64,000 bases of DNA from Streptomyces sp. CBMA291 (lineage in GTDB: Bacteria; Actinomycetota; Actinomycetes; Streptomycetales; Streptomycetaceae): positions 62,001 through 126,000 of the forward strand of contig NZ_MSJP01000015.1 in assembly GCF_014596525.1 (NCBI RefSeq), in the 5' to 3' direction. This document shows, one piece after another, positions 1 through 7,292 of the stretch (position 1 is the stretch's first letter; the number at the start of each line of letters is the position of its first letter). The notes under the pieces were generated by a model. The model was not told the origin of the DNA. It saw only the letters and a program-made list of their open reading frames with translations, and ran no database searches. A program made the position numbers and the translations under genes.

Positions 1-417
1 GGAGCCGCGCTCCTCCAGTTCGGCTTCCAGACGGGCCCGGACGGCCGGGTCGGTGCCGGGGAACTCCAGGGCGTCGACGGCCCCGCGTACGTACAGACCG
101 GAGCCGCCGACCAGGACGGGGGTGCGCCCGGCGGCGAGCAGCCGGTCGATCTCGGCGCGGGCGATGCGCTGGTACTCGGCGACGCTGGCGGCCTCGGTGA
201 CGTCCCAGATGTCGAGGAGGTGGTGGGGGACGCCGCCGCGCTCCTCAAGCGTCAGCTTGGCGGTGCCGATGTCCATCCCCCGGTAGAGCTGCATCGAGTC
301 GGCGTTGACGACCTCCCCGCCGAGCTGCTGAGCGAGGAAGACACCCAGATCGGACTTTCCGGCCGCCGTGGGGCCGACGACGGCGATGACCCGCGGGGCG
401 GGAGCTGCACTTCTCAC
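1..417 (-). CDS. miaA: tRNA dimethylallyltransferase MiaA (5' part only, 3' end outside window)
   Basis: MiaA transfers a dimethylallyl group to N6 of A37 in tRNAs that read UNN codons; MiaB further down the window then thiomethylates the same base. The visible N-terminal 139 residues contain the P-loop GPTAAGKS near residue 15, the conserved [15 protein letters not shown] stretch with the catalytic Asp, and a later [10 protein letters not shown] motif. The GTG at 417 is chosen because translation from it reads [21 protein letters not shown], a standard Streptomyces MiaA start. The gene runs off the left edge, so the C-terminal half cannot be judged. Pairing with miaB on the same strand agrees with core Streptomyces order. 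Confidence 0.95.
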   Translation of the reverse strand, partial: MRSAAPAPRVIAVVGPTAAGKSDLGVFLAQQLGGEVVNADSMQLYRGMDIGTAKLTLEERGGVPHHLLDIWDVTEAASVAEYQRIARAEIDRLLAAGRTPVLVGGSGLYVRGAVDALEFPGTDPAVRARLEAELEERGS

Positions 418-556
418 CGCCCCAGTCTCGCAAACCTCCCGGGCTGTCCCCGAACGAGCTACGTGACGGACCTGTTCCGGGGCCCGTTGCGCGGGGCGGG
501 GTTCCGGACCCGTTGATCACGGAACCCGTCCCGTCCGAGTACGCTATGGAGTGAGT

Positions 557-808
557 ATGGGCGTTTTTTCTGCGTTTCGCCGCAAGACGAGCAAGGTGAC
601 CGAGGCCGTTCCGGAGCAGGTCGCCGCCGTCCCGGCGGCCGAGGAGGAGGCGCGGGGAGGGGCCGGGGCTCCGGCCGGTTCCGGGAACGGAGCGGACGGT
701 GTCGGCGAGGCGGGGAACTCCCCGGTGGCCGCGACCGTCGACATCCCCAGGCAGCAGTCGGTGGCGTCCGCCGCCGACAGCGCGACCGGCGACGACGCCG
801 GCGCGTAG
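557..808 (+). CDS. Small acidic hypothetical protein
   Basis: An 83-residue protein starting MGVFSAFRRK, followed by a long Ala/Glu/Gly-rich low-complexity acidic stretch and ending DSATGDDAGA. The ATG at 557 is preferred over the in-frame GTG at 551 because GGAG at 548-551 lies at good distance from it. It diverges from miaA and lies 52 bp upstream of the MT0933-like antitoxin gene in the same direction. I do not recognise a domain; the basic N-terminus followed by an acidic tail suggests a small soluble accessory protein. Its coding status rests on start, RBS and context rather than homology. Confidence 0.6.
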   Translation: MGVFSAFRRKTSKVTEAVPEQVAAVPAAEEEARGGAGAPAGSGNGADGVGEAGNSPVAATVDIPRQQSVASAADSATGDDAGA

Positions 809-860
809 ACGGCACACGGATGGACGGGCCCCCGGCGGGGTCCGCGGAGGGAAGGTTCCC

Positions 861-1115
861 ATGAGTCTCCTGGACTCGCTGAAGGACAAGATCGGTCCGG
901 CGAAGGACAAGGTCACCGAGCTCGCGCAGCAGCACGGGGACAAGATCGACCAGGGTCTCGACAAGGCCGCGCAGCTGGTCGACGAGAAGACCAAGGGCAA
1001 GTACAGCGACCAGATCCACACCGGCGCCGACAAGGCCAAGGAGGCGCTGGACCGGATCGGTCACAAGGACGACGGCGCGGGTGACGGCGGTACGACGCCG
1101 CCGTCGGCCGCCTGA
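861..1115 (+). CDS. MT0933/Rv0909-like antitoxin-family protein
   Basis: An 84-residue hydrophilic helical protein starting MSLLDSLKDKIGPAKDKV and rich in Lys and Asp, matching the MT0933-like antitoxin family (PF14013), whose mycobacterial relative Rv0909 is paired with a toxin. The ATG at 861 follows GGAGGGAAGGTTCCC, a good ribosome binding site. No toxin-like gene sits next to it here; the only close neighbour is the small acidic protein at 557-808. In Streptomyces such proteins are often solitary, so the toxin-antitoxin role is doubtful and a stress or housekeeping role is possible. A very strong hairpin follows its stop codon. Confidence 0.85.
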   Translation: MSLLDSLKDKIGPAKDKVTELAQQHGDKIDQGLDKAAQLVDEKTKGKYSDQIHTGADKAKEALDRIGHKDDGAGDGGTTPPSAA

Positions 1116-1145
1116 CGTCAGGGACGTCGGCGACACGCCCTCCAC

Positions 1146-1190
1146 ACGGCGGACGGCCGCGGAGCCTCACGCTCCGCGGCCGTCCGCCGT
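1146..1190 (+). terminator. 20-bp perfect hairpin after the antitoxin-like gene
   Basis: Positions 1146-1165 are perfectly complementary to 1171-1190 (ACGGCGGACGGCCGCGGAGC and its reverse complement) around a five-base CTCAC loop, 30 bp after the stop codon at 1115. No U-tract follows, as is usual for Streptomyces terminators. It could also stop transcripts arriving from the opposite side. Confidence 0.8.
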
Positions 1191-1443
1191 CGCGTTGGGG
1201 TCCTCGCACCGGGGAAGGCCCTCGCACCGAGGAGCGTCCTCGTGTCGGGGAGCGTCGTCTCGGCGGAGATCGTCGTCACGGCGGAGTTCATCGGAGGACG
1301 TCGCCGCGTCGGGGAGGCTCCCGCGCCAAGGACAGCTCCCGTCTCAGGAAGCTCCCCCCCTCAGGAAAACTCCCGTCTCAGGAAAGCCTCCCGGGTCGGG
1401 AAAGCCTCCCGGGTCGGGGTACGTCCGGCGCTCCCCCGTCCGC
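1191..1443. repeat. Gene-free stretch with degenerate ~17-bp repeats
   Basis: Between the hairpin and the stop of the LigB-like gene there is no convincing gene. Positions 1334-1420 hold about five degenerate units of 16-18 bp built on CTCCCGTCTCAGGAA, drifting to CCTCCCGGGTCGGGAAAG in the last copies. The upstream part (1197-1300) holds looser repeats of GTCCTCGCACCGGGG type. No promoter or RNA gene was recognised. Confidence 0.6.
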
Positions 1444-2157
1444 TCAGGACCAGGCCGCCACGAAGTAGCCCACTCCGTAGGGGGCGTCCTCGAAGAGCAG
1501 TCGTCCGTCGAGTCCGGCTCCCTCGGCCGCGCCCGCGAGGACCTGCCAGGGGGCGCGGCCTGCCGCCTTCAGTTCCTGGGCCAGCTCCGGATCGAGCGCC
1601 ATGAGGGCGCCTGCGTCGGCCGTGCCGAGCGCGCGGGCGGCCTCCGCGTCGAAGCCCTCGGCCCGCTCGTCCAGATAGCCGGGTGCCTTCACGGTGCGGC
1701 AGGCGCTGCCGTCCCCGAGTACCAGGAGGGCGACCCGCTCGGCGGAATCGGCCAGGCTCCGGCCGAGCCCGGCGCAGACGTCCGGGGTCGCCGCGGTGTC
1801 GACGGCGAGACCCTCGACCGGGGCGCCGCCCCGGCCCGCCGCCTCCAGGAGCCAGGCGCCGACGGTGAGGGAGGCGGGCAGCGGCCGGTCGCCGTCCGGC
1901 GCCGCAGGATCTCCCAGGCGTACGGAGCTGTCGACGCCGAACCCGGCGAAGGAGCCCGTGGAACCGGCCGGGTAGATGCCGTGGGCGCCTTCTTCGACGG
2001 GCCCGACGACGTACAGCCGGTCCGGCCGGGCGGCGGCGAGCAGCCCGAGCGCATCGGCACAGGCCACCCGCGCGGCATCCAATTCGGCGGCGGCACCGGC
2101 CGCGACCTCGGGCACGAGAAGCGGAGGGCAGGGACAGACTGCGGCGGCGACAAGCAT
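1444..2157 (-). CDS. LigB/DODA-type extradiol-dioxygenase-like protein
   Basis: A 237-residue protein starting MLVAAAVCPCPPLLVPEVA, typical of the Streptomyces proteins annotated as class III extradiol ring-cleavage dioxygenase subunit B-like (LigB fold). True members use non-haem Fe(II) bound by two His and one Glu. Here the N-terminal motif is CPCPPLLVPE rather than SHSPP, and the only clear acidic/His elements are PVEEGAHGIYP and LVLGDGSACR, so the iron site is uncertain and the substrate unknown. The ATG at 2157 gives the conserved family start; upstream in-frame codons run into repeats. It sits 3' of miaB on the same strand, an arrangement familiar from other streptomycetes. Confidence 0.85.
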   Translation of the reverse strand: MLVAAAVCPCPPLLVPEVAAGAAAELDAARVACADALGLLAAARPDRLYVVGPVEEGAHGIYPAGSTGSFAGFGVDSSVRLGDPAAPDGDRPLPASLTVGAWLLEAAGRGGAPVEGLAVDTAATPDVCAGLGRSLADSAERVALLVLGDGSACRTVKAPGYLDERAEGFDAEAARALGTADAGALMALDPELAQELKAAGRAPWQVLAGAAEGAGLDGRLLFEDAPYGVGYFVAAWS

Positions 2158-2264
2158 GATCCGCAGCCTACTGCGCACCGCTGGGGGAAGGGGTGCGATG
2201 CGGTGCGCATGGGCGAGTGGGGGCGACTGTGGGCTTGGGTCGGCCGGGCCGGGCGGGCCCGGCT

Positions 2265-2536
2265 CTGTCGGCCCCGACTCAGTCACGTCCGGCTCAGTCA
2301 CGTCCGGCCCAGTCACGCCCCCGTGTTTCCGGCCGCCCCGCCCGGCCGCGTCGGCCAGGGCGCATACGGGCCCGGCCAGATCGCGTACCGGCCCGGCCAG
2401 ATCACGTACTGGCCTGGTCAGATCACGTACGGGCCCGGCCAGGTCACGTACCGGCCTGGTCAGATCACGTACGGGCCCGGCCAGGTCACGTACCGGCCCG
2501 GCCGGATTCGCATACCGGCCCGGTCAGGTCACGTGC
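2265..2536. repeat. Minisatellite: 8 copies of a 21-bp unit, preceded by 15-bp repeats
   Basis: This 383-bp intergenic gap between miaB (stop at 2541) and the LigB-like gene is mostly repeat. Positions 2368-2536 hold eight head-to-tail copies of a 21-bp unit (consensus CGGCCCGGCCAGATCACGTAC; copy 7 is 22 bp), differing at a few sites, with T/C and A/G alternation. Just upstream, 2272-2320 holds three copies of a 15-bp CTCAGTCACGTCCGG unit sharing the TCACGT core. Because 21 is a multiple of three, the plus strand is open through the array and would read a heptapeptide repeat of YGPGQIT type, but no start or RBS supports a gene. Confidence 0.9.
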
Positions 2537-2540
2537 GGCC

Positions 2541-4061
2541 TCAGTGGCTTCCGCAGGCCGGGGGCTCGGTGGCCGGGAGGGGGGCCGGGACGCCGATCTT
2601 GGGGAGGCCCAGGAGGACGCCGGCCGGCTTCGGGGCGGTGGTGTTGCGCTTCTCCCAGGCGTCGCCCGCGCGGGTGCGGCGGACCGCCGTGGCCTGGCCC
2701 TCGGCGAGCAGGTGGTGGGGGGCCGCGTAGGTGATCTCCACGGTCACGACGTCACCGGGGCGCACCTCCTCGGCAGGCTTGGTGAAGTGGACGAGCCGGT
2801 TGTCGGGGGCGCGGCCCGAGAGGCGGTCGGTGGCGCCGTCCTTGCGGCCCTCGCCCTCGGCGACCATGACCTCCAGGGTGCGGCCGACCTGCTTCTTGTT
2901 CTCCTCCCAGGAGATCTCCTCCTGGAGGGCGACGAGGCGCAGATAGCGCTCCTGCACGACCTCCTTGGGGATCTGGTGGTCCATGTCGGCGGCCGGGGTG
3001 CCGGGGCGCTTGGAGTACTGGAAGGTGAACGCGTTCGCGAAGCGGGCCTCGCGGACGGTGTGCAGGGTCTGCTCGAAGTCCTCCTCGGTCTCGCCGGGGA
3101 AGCCCACGATGATGTCGGTGGAGATGGCGGCGTGCGGGATGGACGCGCGGACCTTCTCCAGGATGCCGAGGAAACGCTCCTGCCGGTACGAGCGGCGCAT
3201 CGCGCGCAGGATGGTGTCCGAGCCGGACTGGAGCGGCATGTGCAGCTGCGGCATGACGTTGGGGGTCTCGGCCATCGCCGCGATCACGTCGTCGGTGAAG
3301 TCGCGGGGGTGCGGGGAGGTGAAGCGGACCCGCTCCAGGCCCTCGATCCGGCCGCAGGCGCGCAGCAGCTTGGAGAAGGCCTCGCGGTCGCCGAGGTCGG
3401 AGCCGTACGCGTTGACGTTCTGGCCGAGCAGGGTGATCTCGGAGACGCCCTCGGCGACCAGCGCCTCGATCTCGGCGAGGATGTCGCCGGGCCTGCGGTC
3501 CTCCTCCTTGCCGCGCAGGGCGGGGACGATGCAGAAGGTGCAGGTGTTGTTGCAGCCGACGGAGATCGAGACCCAGGCCGCGTACGCCGACTCGCGTCGG
3601 GTCGGCAGCGTGGAGGGGAAGGCTTCCAGGGACTCGGCGATCTCGATCTGCGCCTCCTCCTGGACGCGGGCGCGCTCCAGGAGGACGGGGAGCTTGCCGA
3701 TGTTGTGCGTGCCGAAGACCACGTCGACCCAGGGCGCCTTGGAGACGATGGTCTCGCGGTCCTTCTGCGCGAGGCAGCCGCCGACGGCGATCTGCATGCC
3801 GGGGCGGGTGGTCTTCATGGGGGCGAGCCGGCCGAGGTTGCCGTACAGCTTGTTGTCGGCGTTCTCGCGGACCGCGCAGGTGTTGAAGACCACCACGTCG
3901 GCGTCGCCGTCGGCGCCCTTGGGGGCCCGGACGTACCCCGCTTCCTCCAGCAGACCGGAGAGCCGCTCGGAGTCGTGGACGTTCATCTGACACCCGTAGG
4001 TGCGGATCTCATAGGTCTTGGCTTCGCCCACGATGCTGCTCCGGTCGCTGCTGCTGGTCAT
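2541..4061 (-). CDS. miaB: tRNA-2-methylthio-N6-dimethylallyladenosine synthase MiaB
   Basis: Radical-SAM methylthiotransferase that converts i6A37 made by MiaA to ms2i6A37. The 506-residue protein has the three expected domains: an N-terminal UPF0004 domain with [14 protein letters not shown] and GGCLAQK supplying cysteines for the auxiliary 4Fe-4S cluster; the radical-SAM core with CNNTCTFC near residue 173; and a C-terminal TRAM RNA-binding domain (about 380-450). The tail after residue 455 is an extension common in actinobacteria. The ATG at 4061 reads [23 protein letters not shown]. RimO, the ribosomal paralogue, is also present in this window at 53.2-54.7 kb. Confidence 0.97.
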   Translation of the reverse strand: MTSSSDRSSIVGEAKTYEIRTYGCQMNVHDSERLSGLLEEAGYVRAPKGADGDADVVVFNTCAVRENADNKLYGNLGRLAPMKTTRPGMQIAVGGCLAQKDRETIVSKAPWVDVVFGTHNIGKLPVLLERARVQEEAQIEIAESLEAFPSTLPTRRESAYAAWVSISVGCNNTCTFCIVPALRGKEEDRRPGDILAEIEALVAEGVSEITLLGQNVNAYGSDLGDREAFSKLLRACGRIEGLERVRFTSPHPRDFTDDVIAAMAETPNVMPQLHMPLQSGSDTILRAMRRSYRQERFLGILEKVRASIPHAAISTDIIVGFPGETEEDFEQTLHTVREARFANAFTFQYSKRPGTPAADMDHQIPKEVVQERYLRLVALQEEISWEENKKQVGRTLEVMVAEGEGRKDGATDRLSGRAPDNRLVHFTKPAEEVRPGDVVTVEITYAAPHHLLAEGQATAVRRTRAGDAWEKRNTTAPKPAGVLLGLPKIGVPAPLPATEPPACGSH

Positions 4062-4080
4062 GGCTCAAGGGTAGGCGGTC

Positions 4081-4100
4081 CCGGGCGGCTCTCCGCCCGG
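4081..4100 (-). terminator. Short hairpin between CoA-transferase gene and miaB
   Basis: CCGGGCG at 4081-4087 pairs with CGCCCGG at 4094-4100 around a six-base loop, in the 85-bp gap after the CoA-transferase stop codon and 20 bp before the miaB start. It may terminate the CoA-transferase transcript or act in the miaB 5' UTR. Confidence 0.4.
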
Positions 4101-4146
4101 AAGCTCCCTCTCGGCCACCCGCCGCACGGGCCCGGCCCCCCGTGGG

Positions 4147-5268
4147 TCAGCCGCGCCACTCCCCGAGGACCTCGTCGGTGTGCTCGCCGGGCAGCGGCGC
4201 GGGGGTCGGGACGGCGGCGGGGGTACGGCTGAAGCGGGAGGCGGGGGCGGGCTGGAGGGTGTCGCCGACCCGGACGAAGGAGCCCCGGGCGGCGAGCTGG
4301 TGGTGGCGGGCGGACTCGTCGGCGGTGAGGACCGGGGCCACCCCGGCGTCCACGGTGTCGAAGACCTTCGTCCAGTGCTCGCGGTCGCGGCTCGCGAACC
4401 GCTCCGCGATCAGGGCGCGCAGGGCGGGCCAGACGGCCGGGTCGGAGCGGTCGGGCAGGTCTTCGTTCCCGCCGAGGCCCAGCTGGTCGAGGAGGTTCCG
4501 GTAGAGCCCGGGTTCGATGGCGGCGACGGCGAGGTGGTGTCCGTCGGCGGTGGGGTAGAGCGCGTAGTGCGGGGCGTCGGTGACGGTGTGGATGCCCGGG
4601 GCGGCCCGCCACTGGTGGACGAGGGTGGCGATGAGGGCGGCGCCGTCGGCGAGGGCGGTGTCGACGACCTGGCCGCGTCCCGAGCGCTCCCGCTCGTAGA
4701 GCGCGGCGAGCAGTCCCTGCACGTGCGCGTTGGCCCCGCCCGCGAAGCTGGAGAGGTACGCGGTGGGCGGCGGCACCGGGGCGCCGGTGGCCGGGTCGGT
4801 GTCCAGGGCGCCGGTCAGCGCGAGGACCGCGAGGTCGTGGGCGGCCCGCCCGGACCAGCCGCCTTCCTGGCCCCAGCCGCTGACTCGCCCGTACACCAGG
4901 CGCGGGTTGCGGGCGAGGACCGTCTCCGGGCCGATGCCGAGGCGTTCGGCGACGCCGGGGCGGAAGCCCTCGATCAGGATGTCGGCGTGCTCGGCGAGAC
5001 CGAGGGCCCGCTCCACTCCCTCGGGGCTCTTGAGGTCGAGGGCGACCGAGCGGCGTCCCCGGGAGAACGGATTCTCCCCCGGGCGGGGGGCGGCGGGGGC
5101 GGGTGTGGCTCCGGACGCGGGCGTGGCGGTGGGGGCAGGTGTGGTGGCGGGGGCCCGGTCGATGCGTACGACGTCGGCGCCGAGACCGGAGAGGAGGGTG
5201 GCGACGTACGCGGTGGGCGCCGAGCCCGCGCATTCCAGTACGCGTACTCCGGTCAGCGGTCCGGCCAT
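4147..5268 (-). CDS. Family III CoA-transferase (CaiB/BaiF, alpha-methylacyl-CoA racemase-like)
   Basis: A 373-residue class III CoA-transferase. It opens MAGPLTGVRVLECAGSAPTAYVATLLSGLGADVVRID, the usual first Rossmann segment, and later has LDLKSPEG and a QVVDTALADGA segment where the catalytic Asp of this family lies. Members either move CoA between carboxylates or epimerise alpha-methylacyl-CoA; the substrate cannot be told from sequence. The ATG at 5268 is preferred because AAGGGAG lies 6 bp upstream; a TTG six bases earlier is unlikely. It stands between miaB and the ohr/hemL convergent pair and may be the left-hand edge of the accessory block. A PATPAPTATPASGATPAP stretch near residue 55 is low-complexity. 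Confidence 0.85.
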   Translation of the reverse strand: MAGPLTGVRVLECAGSAPTAYVATLLSGLGADVVRIDRAPATTPAPTATPASGATPAPAAPRPGENPFSRGRRSVALDLKSPEGVERALGLAEHADILIEGFRPGVAERLGIGPETVLARNPRLVYGRVSGWGQEGGWSGRAAHDLAVLALTGALDTDPATGAPVPPPTAYLSSFAGGANAHVQGLLAALYERERSGRGQVVDTALADGAALIATLVHQWRAAPGIHTVTDAPHYALYPTADGHHLAVAAIEPGLYRNLLDQLGLGGNEDLPDRSDPAVWPALRALIAERFASRDREHWTKVFDTVDAGVAPVLTADESARHHQLAARGSFVRVGDTLQPAPASRFSRTPAAVPTPAPLPGEHTDEVLGEWRG

Positions 5269-5449
5269 GGCCAACTCCCTTGAATTCTCGGTGCGGTGAC
5301 GTGTTCCACGCTATTGCGGCGGGAGAGGGAAGGGACTGCGGAGATCCGTAGCGTCCGGAATTCGGCGGCGCCCGAGACTGGGGGAATCCATGGCTTTCCC
5401 TTCCCGGGGATTTCCTTTTCCGGGTTCCGCTCTTCAGAAAGGCACGCGC

Positions 5450-5866
5450 ATGGCCGTCGTCTACACCGCCGAGGTCACCTCCACCGGAGACGGGCGCAAT
5501 GGCGCCGTGCTCTCCTCCGACGGGCTTCTCGATCTGCCCCTGGCGAGCCCCAAGGCCGTCGGCGGGTCCGGTGGCGCCACCAACCCCGAGCAGCTCTTCG
5601 CCGCCGGGTACGCCGCCTGCTTCCACAGCGCGCTCCGGGTCTCCGCCCGCGCCTCGCGGACCCCGCTGGCGGACGACACGGTCACCGCCGAGGTGGCCCT
5701 GCACAAGGAGGAGTCCGGCTTCCGTCTGTCGGTGGTGCTCAGCGTGGTGCTGCCCGGTCTGGACGCGGCGGAGGCGCGGCGGCTCGCGGAGGAGGCGCAT
5801 GGGCGCTGCCCGTACTCCAAGGCGATCCGGGGGAACGTCGAGGTGCGGGTGGACGTCACCGCCTGA
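5450..5866 (+). CDS. ohr: Organic hydroperoxide resistance protein (Ohr, OsmC family)
   Basis: A 138-residue thiol peroxidase of the Ohr branch of OsmC proteins, which reduces organic hydroperoxides with dihydrolipoyl electrons. Both redox cysteines are visible: the peroxidatic one in GYAACFHSAL (near residue 60) and the resolving one in GRCPYSKAIRGN (near 125). The ATG at 5450 gives the family start MAVVYTAEVTSTG, with AGAAAGG 7-12 bp upstream. No OhrR (MarR) repressor gene is adjacent, unlike in many bacteria. It lies convergent to hemL and shares its terminator with it. It is probably a bystander of the hem-like cluster, or protects against peroxides. Confidence 0.93.
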   Translation: MAVVYTAEVTSTGDGRNGAVLSSDGLLDLPLASPKAVGGSGGATNPEQLFAAGYAACFHSALRVSARASRTPLADDTVTAEVALHKEESGFRLSVVLSVVLPGLDAAEARRLAEEAHGRCPYSKAIRGNVEVRVDVTA

Positions 5867-5882
5867 GCCTCTCCCGGAAAGG

Positions 5883-5920
5883 AGGAAAGCCCCCGTGGTC
5901 CGGTCCACGGGGGCTTTCCT
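5883..5920. terminator. Bidirectional terminator between ohr and hemL
   Basis: A perfect 16-bp stem, AGGAAAGCCCCCGTGG at 5883-5898 and its complement at 5905-5920, around the loop TCCGGT. The A-rich and T-rich ends make it work in both directions, fitting its place between convergent genes. Confidence 0.92.
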
Positions 5921-5942
5921 GTGCGCGTCCGCTTCACGAGCG

Positions 5943-5995
5943 GACCGCGCGTCACGGGCGACCTGTGCGTCACAGGCGACCCGCGCGTTACGGGC
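5943..5995. repeat. Three 18-bp repeats at the 3' end of hemL
   Basis: Three head-to-tail units of GACCCGCGCGTCACGGGC type (5943-5959, 5960-5977, 5978-5995). The third contains the hemL stop codon (5988-5990), so the repeat has grown from, or into, the gene end. Confidence 0.75.
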
Positions 5996-7292
5996 GGGCC
6001 GCCGCCGCTGCCGCCGCCGCGGCCTTCGGGAGGGCCTCGACGACCCGGGTGACGGCCCGGTCGTCGTGGGCCGCCGAGATGAACCAGGCCTCGAAGGGCG
6101 AGGGCGGCAGATAGACGCCCTGGCGGAGCAGCTCGTGGAAGAAGGGCGTGTAGCGGTGGGACTCGGTGGCGCGGACGTCCTCGAAGTCGATCACCTCGTC
6201 CTCGGTGAAGAAGACGGAGAACATGGTGCCGGAGTACTGCACCCGGTGGGCCACGCCCTCCTTCGTCAGGGCCGCCGACACCTCGCGGCCGAGGGTGCCG
6301 GAGACCTCGTCGAGGCGCGCGTAGACCTCGGGGGTGCTGTGCCGGAGGGTGGCGAGCCCGGCGGCGGTGGCGACCGGGTTCCCCGAGAGGGTGCCCGCCT
6401 GGTAGACGGGGCCCGCTGGCGCGAGGTGCGCCATGACGTCGGCGCGTCCGCCGAAGGCCGCCGCGGGGAAGCCGCCGCCCATGACCTTGCCGAAGGTGAG
6501 CAGGTCGGGGGCGACGCCGTCCCGGCCGTACCAGCCGGCGCGACTGGCGCGGAAGCCGGTCATGACCTCGTCGGAGATGAACAGCGCGCCATGGCGGGCG
6601 GTGATCTCCTTGAGTCCGGCGTTGAAGCCGGGCAGCGGTGGGACGGCGCCCATGTTGCCGGGGGCGGCCTCGGTGATCACGGCGGCGATCTCGTCGCCGA
6701 TCTCGGCGAAGACCTTCTCGACGGAGGCCAGGTCGTTGTACGGCAGGACGATCGTGTCGCTCGCCTGGGCGCCGGTGACGCCGGGGGTGTCGGGCAGCGC
6801 GAAGGTGGCGAGCCCCGAGCCCGCCGAGGCGAGGAGGGCGTCCACGTGTCCGTGGTAGCAGCCCGCGAACTTGACGATCTTGCCGCGTCCGGTGAAGCCC
6901 CGGGCGAGCCTGATCGCCGACATGGTGGCCTCGGTGCCGGAGCTGACCAGGCGCACCTGTTCGACGGGGGCGACCCGGTCGACGATCTCCTCGGCGAGTT
7001 CGACCTCTCCGGTGGAGGGGGCGCCGAAGGAGGTGCCGTGGTCCAGGGCCCGGGTGACGGCCTCGACGACGGCCGGGTGCCGGTGGCCGAGGATCATGGG
7101 ACCCCAGGAGCAGATCAGGTCGACGTACTCGTTGCCGTCGCTGTCCGTGAGGTAGGGGCCCTGGGCCGAGGCGATGAAGCGGGGGGTGCCGCCGACGGCG
7201 CCGAAGGCGCGGACCGGGGAGTTGACCCCGCCGGGGGTGACCCTGCGGGCGCGCTCGAACAGCGCCTTGCTCGCGTGCTCTCCGAGGCTCAT
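5988..7292 (-). CDS. hemL: Glutamate-1-semialdehyde 2,1-aminomutase (HemL-type)
   Basis: PLP enzyme that turns glutamate-1-semialdehyde into 5-aminolevulinate. The 434-residue protein has family-normal length and motifs: [12 protein letters not shown] near residue 19, [16 protein letters not shown] around 118-132 for phosphate binding, [16 protein letters not shown] with the Asp that contacts the pyridine nitrogen, and the Schiff-base lysine K269 in [12 protein letters not shown]. It ends in an alanine run. Its ATG overlaps the stop of the acyl-CoA synthetase gene by 4 bp, so it is the last gene of a translationally coupled hemB-hemA-synthetase-hemL unit. Housekeeping hemL of streptomycetes is not usually followed or preceded by such genes, so I read this as a cluster-dedicated paralogue. 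Confidence 0.95.
   Translation of the reverse strand: MSLGEHASKALFERARRVTPGGVNSPVRAFGAVGGTPRFIASAQGPYLTDSDGNEYVDLICSWGPMILGHRHPAVVEAVTRALDHGTSFGAPSTGEVELAEEIVDRVAPVEQVRLVSSGTEATMSAIRLARGFTGRGKIVKFAGCYHGHVDALLASAGSGLATFALPDTPGVTGAQASDTIVLPYNDLASVEKVFAEIGDEIAAVITEAAPGNMGAVPPLPGFNAGLKEITARHGALFISDEVMTGFRASRAGWYGRDGVAPDLLTFGKVMGGGFPAAAFGGRADVMAHLAPAGPVYQAGTLSGNPVATAAGLATLRHSTPEVYARLDEVSGTLGREVSAALTKEGVAHRVQYSGTMFSVFFTEDEVIDFEDVRATESHRYTPFFHELLRQGVYLPPSPFEAWFISAAHDDRAVTRVVEALPKAAAAAAAAARP

Noticed and set aside
2368..2536. CRISPR array
   Set aside because: The 21-bp units are directly head to tail with no unique spacers, diverge between copies, and no cas gene is present.
2193..4232. Long plus-strand reading frame opposite miaB
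   Set aside because: It is the antisense shadow of miaB plus the 21-bp array; GC-rich third positions keep it open. No RBS or recognisable protein. The same applies to the many other long frames opposite ftsK, lhr, hemA, the acyl-CoA synthetase and the HAMP kinase.
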